From NCBI RefSeq assembly GCF_013266755.1, contig NZ_JABRWJ010000009.1, forward strand, positions 310,001-374,000: a stretch of DNA of 64,000 nt. Reading direction: 5' to 3'. The position numbers and the translations under genes are program-made. The notes beneath the pieces are model-generated. The model ran no database searches, was not told the origin of the DNA, and saw only the letters and a list, made by a program, of their open reading frames with translations. Positions 53,411 through 61,153 of the stretch are shown one piece after another. Source of the stretch: Pseudaquabacterium terrae. Lineage in GTDB: Bacteria; Pseudomonadota; Gammaproteobacteria; Burkholderiales; Burkholderiaceae_C. Within the stretch, counting starts at the first letter, position 1. The number at the start of each line of letters is the position of its first letter.

Positions 53411-55084
53411 TTACTGATACGCACGAATGTCCTTGAACACACCGTACAGCGGCGTCTTGCGCGCATCGAAAACCCGGCCGCCGGTGGTCGCGACCAGGTC
53501 CTTCAGCGCGGTCTCGTTGGCCTCGCCGAACAGCACCAGGAACACCGGGATGCCCTTGACGTCCTCGGGCAGCGCGGCGTAGTCGCGCTTGAACTGCTCG
53601 AGCGAGCGGCCCTTGTTGTTCTCGCCGTCGGTGAAGGCCACCACCGAGTACTGGTAGCGCGGGTTCTTCTGCTTCTCGGCCAGCATGTGCTTGAGCGATT
53701 CGTAGACCGCGTCATACAGCGCGGTGCCGCCGGTCATCGCCAGCTTGTCGGCGAAGTCGCGCACCTGCGCCAGCACCTGCTGCTTGGCCTCGCTGTCCTC
53801 GCGCAGCTGCACGCCACGCGCGCCGGTGGCCGGCGCTGGCACCTCGAACGAGGTCAGGCCGTAGACCGACTCGGAGAACGGCTGCAGCCAGAGCTTCTCG
53901 CGGTCGGTCAGCCGCGCGATGCGGCCGGTCAGCGAGGCGTCGGCGCCGGCGATGTAGTGGATCGCCTGCACCAGCTGCGCGCGGCGGCCGCCGCCTTGCA
54001 TGCTGCCGCTGGTGTCGAGCACGAAGGTCGAGGCGATCGGCGTGCGGAATTCGTTCAGGTAGGCGGCGATCAGCCCGTCGGCGAGCGCCCGGTCGGGCGA
54101 GAACGGCAGCTCGACCTGCAGGCCCTGCTTGGGCAGCAGCTCCTCGACGCGCGCCGCGAATTCCGGCTTGATCGGGCGCCTGAGCGTCTGGCGCGCCAGC
54201 CACAGCTGGGCCGCCTCGCCCTTCAGGTAATCGACGACCTTCTGGTAGTCGGCGCGCCGCGCATCGTTGAGCAGCATCAGCGGGTAGTCGGCGGTGGCAA
54301 CGCCTTCGTAGGGATAGATCAGCTGCAGCTTCTCGCGCAGCTTGCCCGAGCCGTTCAAGCTCAACAGCCAGCTCTCGTAATTGATGAACGCATTGACCCG
54401 CGTGCCCTGCTGCAGGATGAACTGCTCGGACAGGTAGGTCGAGTTGTCACCCGGCAGCTTGTAGCCCTTCAAGAAATCGGCGATCGCGCTGCGGTCGACG
54501 TCGGCGGCGCTCAAGGCCTCGGTCTTGCCGCTGGCCGACGCGACGACACCCATCAGCGCCATGAAGCCCTGGTTCGAGGTGGCCGGGTTCGACAGCGCGT
54601 AGTTCAGCTTGCCGGCCTTGGCGGCGGTGGCGATCTGCTTCCAGGTCAGCTTCGAGGCCACCGCCGGGTCGTTCCAGCCGATGCGCTTGGCGTCCGACTC
54701 GCTGATGCCGATGGCGATCGGCGACAGCATGATCTTTTCCTGCAGCTTGACACGCGACTGGCCCTGCGCATCGGACAGCAGGTACTTGGCGTTGGCGAAC
54801 CACGCGGCGTCGGCCTTGGTCGCGCCGGTCAGCACGGCCTCGGTGCTTTCCATCGTGCCGCCGAACTGGAACTTCAACTTCACGCCGGTGGCCTTGGCGA
54901 CCATCTCCTCCAGCGGCTGCACGTCGCGCAGGTCGCTGGTGGCGAGGATCTTGAACTCGCCGCCGTCGGCGATCGCCGGTGCCGACGGCTTCGGCGCCGG
55001 CGGCGTCTCCTCCTTGCCGCAGCCGGTGACGATCGCCAGCGCAGCGAGCGCCGAGAACAGGAAACCGCGCCGCATCCACCTCAT
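53411..55084 (-). CDS. lipoprotein fusion of a substrate-binding domain and a VWA domain
   Basis: 557 aa. Lipobox IVTGC gives Cys22, so it is membrane-tethered in the periplasm. Residues ~40-310 look like a type 2 periplasmic substrate-binding domain (FKILATSDLRDVQPLEEM, FQFGGTMESTEAVLTG). Residues ~350-545 are a von Willebrand A domain with a full MIDAS motif, DTSGSM (Asp357-Ser361), plus TDGENNKG. Its ATG overlaps the stop of the upstream binding-protein gene (ATGA), so the two are translated together. Role unknown; possibly a metal- or anion-responsive sensor for the TelA module. Confidence 0.85.
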   Translation of the reverse strand: MRWMRRGFLFSALAALAIVTGCGKEETPPAPKPSAPAIADGGEFKILATSDLRDVQPLEEMVAKATGVKLKFQFGGTMESTEAVLTGATKADAAWFANAKYLLSDAQGQSRVKLQEKIMLSPIAIGISESDAKRIGWNDPAVASKLTWKQIATAAKAGKLNYALSNPATSNQGFMALMGVVASASGKTEALSAADVDRSAIADFLKGYKLPGDNSTYLSEQFILQQGTRVNAFINYESWLLSLNGSGKLREKLQLIYPYEGVATADYPLMLLNDARRADYQKVVDYLKGEAAQLWLARQTLRRPIKPEFAARVEELLPKQGLQVELPFSPDRALADGLIAAYLNEFRTPIASTFVLDTSGSMQGGGRRAQLVQAIHYIAGADASLTGRIARLTDREKLWLQPFSESVYGLTSFEVPAPATGARGVQLREDSEAKQQVLAQVRDFADKLAMTGGTALYDAVYESLKHMLAEKQKNPRYQYSVVAFTDGENNKGRSLEQFKRDYAALPEDVKGIPVFLVLFGEANETALKDLVATTGGRVFDARKTPLYGVFKDIRAYQ

Positions 55085-56232
55085 TGGGTCATCTCCTTGG
55101 CCACCGTATCGATCATCTCGGCCATCAGCTCGAACGACGGCGGGTCGACCACCTGCGTCACGCGCGGCTCGACCGCCAGCCCGGTCGGCTGCACCGCCTG
55201 CACGAAGCGCTGCGTGTCGGCGACGCGGAAGCCGTATTCGACGGCGATGCTCTGCAGCTCGGCGTTGTTCGCCAGCAGCTCGGACAAGGCCTTCGCACGA
55301 TCGTTCATGCCGATGAAGACGACCTTGTTGATGATCGTCGGCTGCGGGTACAGCAGCACCATGTCGGCGGCCACGCCCTTCTTCTGCAGCGCGTAGTGCA
55401 CCAGCTGGTTCTCGTAGATGAAGGCCAGCGGCGTCTTGCCGATGCCGATCGCCACGTAGTCGTCGAAATTGCCGTTGACGTAGTTCTCCTGGTAGCCCTG
55501 GCGCTTGAACAGCTCGGCGAGCTTCAGCGCGCTGGCCTGCGCGGTGGCGCGGTCGGTCACCACGTCGCCGTTCAGCGCATGGCTGGTCAGCGCCAGGTAC
55601 ATCGCCGCGGAGTTGCTGCGCCGCACGTCGGTGGTCGACACCAGCACGCTGCGGCTGACGTCGTAGGCGCCGGCGTCCTTGAACTCGCGCCACTTCTTCT
55701 TCGCCAGCATCGCCTGCGTCAGCTTGGTCATGTCCAGGCCGTAGACCTTCGGGCTCAGCGGCTTGGCGATGCCGTTGGCGACCAGGATCTTGGCGATCGG
55801 CTCCCACGAGGCGATGACCATCGGCGTGAAGAACGGCGCTGATTGCGCGGCGGGCAGATTGGCCTTGCGCGCCGCGTCGACGATCTGGTTCGCGGCGACG
55901 ACACCGGAGGGGAACAGGAAATCCGGCGCCGCGCCGGCGACCACCTTGGCCGCCATGTCGCGGCTGCCGACGCGCGTGACGGCCACCGGCAGCTTGTTCG
56001 CCGCCAGCACCTTGATCACCCGCGGGTCCTTGAAGAAGGGCTCGACGTCGAGCGCGATGACGCCCTTCAACTCGACCGCCGTGGCGATCGCCTGCTGCTC
56101 GATGCGCTGGACGTCGTCACGCTGCTGCCCGCGCAGCGCGAAGAACAAGGCCGCGCCGAAACCGGCCAGCAGCGCCAGCGTGATGACCGTGCGCCCCGTC
56201 TTGGAGAGTGCCGCCATGTACCTGCCTTGCAA
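55081..56232 (-). CDS. membrane-anchored substrate-binding-like protein
   Basis: 383 aa from TTG 56232. An N-terminal signal anchor (TVITLALLAGFGAALFFALRG) leads to a periplasmic-binding-protein-like domain (VEPFFKDPRVIKVLAANK, NQLVHYALQKKG, LLYPQPTIINKVVF). No permease or ATPase is adjacent, so it is probably not an ordinary ABC-transporter component. AAGGAGG (56244-56238) with five-base spacing favours TTG 56232 over ATG 56217; that ribosome site lies in the loop and stem of a hairpin. It opens the telA/VWA gene run. Confidence 0.75.
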   Translation of the reverse strand: MQGRYMAALSKTGRTVITLALLAGFGAALFFALRGQQRDDVQRIEQQAIATAVELKGVIALDVEPFFKDPRVIKVLAANKLPVAVTRVGSRDMAAKVVAGAAPDFLFPSGVVAANQIVDAARKANLPAAQSAPFFTPMVIASWEPIAKILVANGIAKPLSPKVYGLDMTKLTQAMLAKKKWREFKDAGAYDVSRSVLVSTTDVRRSNSAAMYLALTSHALNGDVVTDRATAQASALKLAELFKRQGYQENYVNGNFDDYVAIGIGKTPLAFIYENQLVHYALQKKGVAADMVLLYPQPTIINKVVFIGMNDRAKALSELLANNAELQSIAVEYGFRVADTQRFVQAVQPTGLAVEPRVTQVVDPPSFELMAEMIDTVAKEMTQ

Positions 56233-56250
56233 GGCCACCTCCTTGGTGGC
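56224..56250 (-). promoter_or_regulatory. ribosome-site hairpin at the start of the telA/VWA gene run
   Basis: Minus strand GCCACC-AAGGA-GGTGGC (56250-56234) encloses the AAGGAGG ribosome site, and the next 12 bases, GCCTTGCAAGGC, are a perfect palindrome covering the TTG start. Together they could hide the initiation region. A thermosensor-like or protein-controlled switch is a guess. Confidence 0.4.
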
Positions 56251-56381
56251 GGGGGCATGATAAGGCGGCGACCGACCCCTGCGAACGCTATGCGATGGAT
56301 GGCATCAGCGCGGCGCCAGATGCACCCCGGCCAGCATGCAGCGCACCGGGCCACCCACCCACTCTCGATAATGCGAAACCC

Positions 56382-57152
56382 ATGGACGACACCCAGCTGC
56401 TGCGCTACTCGCGCCACCTGCTGCTCGACGAGATCGGCATCGAGGGCCAGCAGCGCCTGCTGCAATCGCACGCGCTGGTGATCGGCGCCGGCGGGCTCGG
56501 TTCGCCAGTGGCGCTGTACCTCGGCACGGCCGGCGTCGGCCGGCTGACGCTGGTCGACCACGACACGGTCGACCTGACCAATCTGCAGCGCCAGATCGCG
56601 CACAACAGCGCGCGCATCGGCCACCCGAAAGCCGAATCGGCGCGCGACAGCATTGCGGCAATCAACCCTGACGTGCAGGTGCATGCGGTGATCCAGCGTG
56701 CCGATGCCGCCTGGCTGGATGCCGCGGTCGCCGCGGCCGACGTCGTGATCGACTGCAGCGACAACTTCAAGACCCGCCAGGCGGTCAACGCGGCCTGCGT
56801 CACGCACGCCAAGCCGCTGGTATCCGGTGCCGCGGTCGGCTTCGACGGCCAGGTCTCGGTCTACGACGTGCGCCGCGCCGGCGCCCCGTGTTACGCCTGC
56901 CTGTTCCCGCCCGACGCGACGACCGAAGAAGCGCGCTGCGCGACGATGGGAGTGTTCGCGCCGCTGGTCGGCATCATCGGCACGATCCAGGCGGCCGAGG
57001 CGCTGAAGCTGCTGGCCGGCGTCGGTTCGTCACTCGCCGGCCGGCTGCAGATGCTGGATGCGCGGACGATGGAGTGGACCGAGATCAAGCTCGCCCGGCA
57101 GGCGGATTGCCCCGTCTGCGCTGCGGTCCGGGAGGCTCAGGCGCCGAGCTGA
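56382..57152 (+). CDS. moeB: MoeB/ThiF-family adenylyltransferase
   Basis: 256 aa E1-like enzyme that adenylates the C-terminal Gly of MoaD (molybdopterin) or ThiS (thiamin). Nucleotide loop VIGAGGLGSPVALYL, the DLTNLQRQIAH block with catalytic Arg, and both zinc-binding pairs, CYAC and CPVC, are present. It lacks the rhodanese domain of longer MoeB/ThiF forms. No moa or thi gene is adjacent, so MoeB versus ThiF cannot be settled; it may serve both. Confidence 0.9.
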   Translation: MDDTQLLRYSRHLLLDEIGIEGQQRLLQSHALVIGAGGLGSPVALYLGTAGVGRLTLVDHDTVDLTNLQRQIAHNSARIGHPKAESARDSIAAINPDVQVHAVIQRADAAWLDAAVAAADVVIDCSDNFKTRQAVNAACVTHAKPLVSGAAVGFDGQVSVYDVRRAGAPCYACLFPPDATTEEARCATMGVFAPLVGIIGTIQAAEALKLLAGVGSSLAGRLQMLDARTMEWTEIKLARQADCPVCAAVREAQAPS

Positions 57153-57826
57153 TCGGCGAGCGTCAACAGGTCGGCGATGCGATGGTGCGGCGTGCCGCGC
57201 GGTGCGGCCGGCGGCGGCAGGTCGGGCCGTTCGATCCACGCGGCGCGCAGGCCGGCGCCCAATGCGCCGTCGACATCGAGCACGCCGTCGTCGCCGATGT
57301 GCAGCACCGCGCCGTGCGCCGCACCGGCGAGCGAACACGCATGGTGAAAGATCGCCGCCTCCGGCTTGCCGCGGCCGAATTCACGCGCGCTGACCGAGGC
57401 GCGGAAGTAGCGCCCGAGGCCGACCCGTCCGACGTCGGCATTGCCGTTCGACACCGCGACGATCGGCCAGCGCGCCGCCAGCCGGTCGAGCGCCGGCAGC
57501 ACGTCGGCGAACAGGTCGACGCGCTGGCGCTCCTCGAAGAAGGCCTCGAAGGCCGCTTCGGCGAGCGCCGGGTCCTCGTCGTGTTGTTGCAGTGCACGAC
57601 GGATCGATTCGAGCCGGATGCGCGACAGGTCGTGCGCCCAGCCCGGCTGCTCGGCCGCCACCGCGTCGCGCAGCAGGCGCAGCGTCTTGCGGTCGTGCGC
57701 CGCGGCGGTCGCCGGCGCGTGTTCGGCGAGCCAGGCGATCAGCCGTGCCTCCGCCCGTTCGATGGCCGGCCAGACCGGCCAGAGGGTGTCGTCGAGGTCC
57801 AGCGTCAGGGCAGCGAGCGTGATCAT
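57137..57826 (-). CDS. HAD-superfamily hydrolase
   Basis: 229 aa. Motif I is LTLDLDDTLWPVWP with DxD, motif II VAVSNGN (Ser/Asn in place of Thr), motif III the GKP Lys, and motif IV GDDGVLDVDGALGAG. The helical cap after motif I makes it a C1-type phosphatase (YjjG/phosphoglycolate-phosphatase-like). Substrate unknown. It overlaps the moeB stop by 16 bases in convergent orientation. Start ATG 57826 fits motif I at the N-terminus. Confidence 0.9.
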   Translation of the reverse strand: MITLAALTLDLDDTLWPVWPAIERAEARLIAWLAEHAPATAAAHDRKTLRLLRDAVAAEQPGWAHDLSRIRLESIRRALQQHDEDPALAEAAFEAFFEERQRVDLFADVLPALDRLAARWPIVAVSNGNADVGRVGLGRYFRASVSAREFGRGKPEAAIFHHACSLAGAAHGAVLHIGDDGVLDVDGALGAGLRAAWIERPDLPPPAAPRGTPHHRIADLLTLADQLGA

Positions 57827-57868
57827 TGGAGCAAATGGTAGTGCCGAGGCTGTCGTAAGCTCGCGCGA

Positions 57869-58777
57869 ATGGACAGCACCCCCCCGCCGGATCTCACCGC
57901 CCGCAACTTTCCGACCGCCGAGGAAGATGCCCACCTCGTCCAGGAGAAGAGCCGCTACGGCGGCCCGGAGAGTGCCTACAAACTGGCCTTCACCGACACC
58001 GAGTTCCTGCTGCGCGAGGAACTGCGGCCGGTGCGCATGCAGCTCGAGCTGCTGAAGCCCGAGCTGGTGCAGCACGAGCACGGCATCGAGTCGACGATCG
58101 TCATCTTCGGCTCGGCGCGCATCCTGCCGCCGGAGGTCGCGCAGCAGCGCCTCGACCAAGCACGCGCCAGCGGCATCGAGGAGAACGAGCGCCGCGCCGA
58201 AGCCGCCGTCGCGATGAGCCTGTTCTACGACGAGGCGCGGCGCTTCGCGGCGCTGGTGACCGAGCGCTCGCGCACGCTGGACACGCCGATCTACGTCGTC
58301 ACCGGCGGCGGGCCGGGGATCATGGAGGCGGGCAACCGCGGTGCCTTCGATGTCGATGGCAAGAGCATCGGGCTGAACATCGTGCTGCCGCACGAGCAGG
58401 AGCCGAACCAGTACATCACGCCGGAGCTGTGCTTCCAGTTCCACTACTTCGCGCTGCGCAAGATGCACTTCGTGATGCGCAGCATCGCGCTGGTGTGCTT
58501 CCCCGGCGGCTTCGGCACGCTGGACGAGCTGTTCGAGGTGATGACGCTGATCCAGACGGGCAAGAGCCGGCGCCGGCCGATCCTGATGTTCGGCCGCGCG
58601 TTCTGGGAGAAGCTGATCAACTGGCAGCACCTGGTCGACACCGGGATGATCAGCCCGGGCGACCTGCAGCTGTTCCACTTCGTCGAGTCGGCCGAGGACG
58701 CCTGGTCGCGCCTGGCCGAACACTACGGCTTCGACGCGACGCCGACGATCACCGGGCGCTACGCCGAGGACATCTGA
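57869..58777 (+). CDS. LOG-family (TIGR00730-like) Rossmann-fold protein
   Basis: 302 aa. The family motif PGGFGTLDE and the earlier VTGGGPGIMEAGNRGA are clear, identifying the lysine-decarboxylase-like / LOG phosphoribohydrolase fold, which hydrolyses nucleotide 5'-monophosphates or cytokinin ribotides. An N-terminal extension of about 70 residues (before TIVIFGSARI) is typical of the longer type II LOGs. Physiological substrate in bacteria of this group is not established. Confidence 0.9.
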   Translation: MDSTPPPDLTARNFPTAEEDAHLVQEKSRYGGPESAYKLAFTDTEFLLREELRPVRMQLELLKPELVQHEHGIESTIVIFGSARILPPEVAQQRLDQARASGIEENERRAEAAVAMSLFYDEARRFAALVTERSRTLDTPIYVVTGGGPGIMEAGNRGAFDVDGKSIGLNIVLPHEQEPNQYITPELCFQFHYFALRKMHFVMRSIALVCFPGGFGTLDELFEVMTLIQTGKSRRRPILMFGRAFWEKLINWQHLVDTGMISPGDLQLFHFVESAEDAWSRLAEHYGFDATPTITGRYAEDI

Positions 58778-59757
58778 CGCGGCAAGACCAGCCGCGCCTC
58801 CAGCCCGCCGCCGCCGGGGCGATTGCGCAAGCTCAGCTCGGCGCCTAGCGCCTCGGCCAGTCGCTGCGCGATCGCCAAGCCCAGCCCGCTGCCGCCGCTG
58901 GCGCGGTTGCGCGAGCCTTCGAGCCGCACGAAGGGCTGCATCACCGCGGCGAGCTGCGCGTCGGCGATGCCGGGGCCGCGGTCGCGCACGGCGATGACCA
59001 CCGCGGTCGGTGAGGTTTCCAGCGCCAGCTCGGCGGCGCCGGCGAACTTCAGCGCGTTGTCGACCAGGTTGTCGACGATGCGCTTCAGCGCCCGCGGCCG
59101 TGTCGGCAGCACCAGCGGCGCCACCGGCTGCCAGTCGAGCGCCTGGCCGGCATCGGCGCGCTCGCAGGCCAGCGCGTCGAGCAGCGCGGCGATGTCGACC
59201 GGCTGCTCGGCTTCGGTGGCCGCGTGCGCGCTGCGGGCGTAGGCGAGACCCGCTTCGACGAGCTGCTGCATCTCGGCGAGATCCGCCTGCAGCTTGTCGC
59301 GCAAGCCTTCGTCTGCCAGCTGTTCGCAGCGCAGCCGCATGCGCGTGATCGGCGTCTGCAGGTCGTGCGACACGGCGGCCAGGATCTGCACCCGCTCGGC
59401 GATGCGCTCGGTGGTCTGTTCGGCCAGGCGCCGCTGCATCGTGTTGAAGGCGATCGCGGCTTCGCGCAGCTCGCTCGGGCCGGACTCCGGCAGCGGCGGC
59501 GCGGCCGGGTCTTCGCCCAGGCGCGTCGCCGCGGCCGCCAGCGTCGCCAGCGGCCGCGTGACGAGGCGCGCGGCCACCACCACCGCGATGCCGATCACCA
59601 GCGCCTGCAGCCCCCAGCGCCAGCGTGCATCGTCGCCCAGGCGAACGGCGCCCTCGCGCATCACCAGCCAGCCGGACAGCCAGTAGGCGGCGAGCAGCCC
59701 GGCGACGAGGATCGCAGCGATCCTGCCCTGCAAAGAACGCGGCCACAGGTTTATCAC
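58759..59757 (-). CDS. sensor histidine kinase (EnvZ-like)
   Basis: 332 aa. Two membrane helices (IAAILVAGLLAAYWLSGWL and LQALVIGIAVVVAARLV) with a very short loop between them, HAMP-like linker, HisKA with the phosphorylated His in VSHDLQTPITR, and HATPase_c (VDNLVDNALKF, DRGPGIADAQL, GSGLGLAIAQRL). Because almost no periplasmic domain is left, it probably senses through the membrane or an accessory protein. It overlaps the response regulator by four bases and the LOG gene's end by 19 bases. Confidence 0.93.
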   Translation of the reverse strand: MINLWPRSLQGRIAAILVAGLLAAYWLSGWLVMREGAVRLGDDARWRWGLQALVIGIAVVVAARLVTRPLATLAAAATRLGEDPAAPPLPESGPSELREAAIAFNTMQRRLAEQTTERIAERVQILAAVSHDLQTPITRMRLRCEQLADEGLRDKLQADLAEMQQLVEAGLAYARSAHAATEAEQPVDIAALLDALACERADAGQALDWQPVAPLVLPTRPRALKRIVDNLVDNALKFAGAAELALETSPTAVVIAVRDRGPGIADAQLAAVMQPFVRLEGSRNRASGGSGLGLAIAQRLAEALGAELSLRNRPGGGGLEARLVLPRQMSSA

Positions 59758-60491
59758 GTGTCCTCCGCCGGGCGCACGTCGGCGCTGAACACATATCCCT
59801 CGTTGCGCACGGTCTTGATCAGCCGGGGCTCGCGTGAATCGTCGCGCAGGCGGCGGCGCAGCCGGCTGACCAGCAGGTCGATCGAGCGGTCGAAGGGGTC
59901 GGCATCGCGGCCCTGCGTCAGGTTCAGCAGCTGGTCGCGCGTCAGCACGCGCTGGGCATGGTCCATCAGCACGCGCAGCAGGCGGTACTCGCCGCCGGTC
60001 AGGGTCACCAGCGCGCCGTCGGCATCGAGCAGGTGGCGCGCGGTGGTGTCGAGGATCCAGCCCTCGAAGGCCAGGCGGCGCGCCTCCTGCAGCCGCTGCA
60101 GGTTCGGCGGCAGCGCGCGCGTGCGGCGCAGCACCGAGCGGATGCGCGCCAGCAGCTCGCGCGTGGCGAAGGGCTTCGCCAGGTAGTCGTCGGCGCCCAT
60201 CTCGAGGCCGAGCACGCGGTCGGCCTCGTCGCCGCGGGCGCTGAGCATGAGCACCGGGATCTGCGGCACGTCGCGGCTGCGCAGCTCACGGCACAGCGCC
60301 AGGCCGTCCTCGCCGGGCAGCATCAGGTCGAGCACGATCAGGTCGACCGCCTGCTGCGCCAGCACGCGGCGCATCTCGTGCGCCTGCGTCGCCTGGCTGA
60401 CGCGGTAGCCGGCGGCCTGCAGGTAGTCGCTCAGCAGCCCGAGGAGGGGCCGGTCGTCGTCGACGAGCAGCAGGTGATCGGGGCGTTGCAT
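59754..60491 (-). CDS. OmpR-family response regulator
   Basis: 245 aa. Receiver with acidic pocket LLVDDD, phosphorylated Asp in IVLDLMLPGEDG and the switch Lys in LAKPF; then the OmpR-type winged helix (LTGGEYRLLRVLMDHAQRVLTRDQLL, VSRLRRRLRDD, IKTVRNEGYVF). It is upstream of and overlaps its kinase. Start MQRPDHLLLVDDD at 60491 was chosen over an extension that has no homology. Its regulon is unknown; the divergent DUF2147 gene is a natural candidate. Confidence 0.95.
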   Translation of the reverse strand: MQRPDHLLLVDDDRPLLGLLSDYLQAAGYRVSQATQAHEMRRVLAQQAVDLIVLDLMLPGEDGLALCRELRSRDVPQIPVLMLSARGDEADRVLGLEMGADDYLAKPFATRELLARIRSVLRRTRALPPNLQRLQEARRLAFEGWILDTTARHLLDADGALVTLTGGEYRLLRVLMDHAQRVLTRDQLLNLTQGRDADPFDRSIDLLVSRLRRRLRDDSREPRLIKTVRNEGYVFSADVRPAEDT

Positions 60492-60661
60492 CGAGCTGGA
60501 CCTTAGTGGACGCGACGTCCGGCGGACGCGGCGTTTGTATCGCAGTTTGTCTGCGGCGGCGCGGGATACGCGGCGCGACCGATCAGGGCGGCGGCGAACA
60601 CATCGGCGATACGCGCGCCCGCTGCAATGGGCTTGTCGATTCACTGCCCTGGAGGCCCCCG

Positions 60662-61141
60662 ATGTCCCCCGCTTCAACCTTCGCTGCACGCGCTGCCGCA
60701 CTGGCCCTGTTCCTCGCCCTGTCCGCAAGCACCCACGCCGCCGATCCGCGCGGCCGCTTCATCACCGCCAGCGGCAACCTCGAGGTCGACGTCGCGCCCT
60801 GCGGCGAGGCGCTCTGCGGCACCGTGAGCCGCGTGCTCGCCAACCAGTCGATGAGCAGTCCCGGCGCGGCGATGCAGGCGGCAGACGGCCGCGATCCGCT
60901 CGGCCTGCCGATCCTGCGCGGCTTCGTGCCGGCGGAATTCGATGCGCCGGCGGCCGACGGCACGCGCGAGCCGCGGCAATGGCGCGGCGAGGTCTACAAC
61001 CGCGAGAACGGCAAGCACTACGCTGCCCTGCTATCGGTGGATGAGCGTGGCGACCTGGTGCTGCGCGCCTACGTGCTGCTGCCGCTGTTCGGCAAGACGC
61101 AGGTCTGGACCCGCGTTGCCGCCGCAGCGGCTGCGCGCTGA
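60662..61141 (+). CDS. exported DUF2147 protein
   Basis: 159 aa with signal peptide (ALALFLALSASTHA). The DUF2147 domain is recognisable by GRFITASGNLEVDVAPCG, LCGTVSR, WRGEVYNRENGKHYAALL and YVLLPLFGKTQVWTR (a lipocalin-like barrel, function unknown). GGAGG six bases upstream supports the ATG at 60662. It is divergent from the two-component system and followed after 12 bases by the CcdA-thioredoxin fusion gene. Confidence 0.88.
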   Translation: MSPASTFAARAAALALFLALSASTHAADPRGRFITASGNLEVDVAPCGEALCGTVSRVLANQSMSSPGAAMQAADGRDPLGLPILRGFVPAEFDAPAADGTREPRQWRGEVYNRENGKHYAALLSVDERGDLVLRAYVLLPLFGKTQVWTRVAAAAAAR

Positions 61142-61153
61142 AAGGCCACTGTG

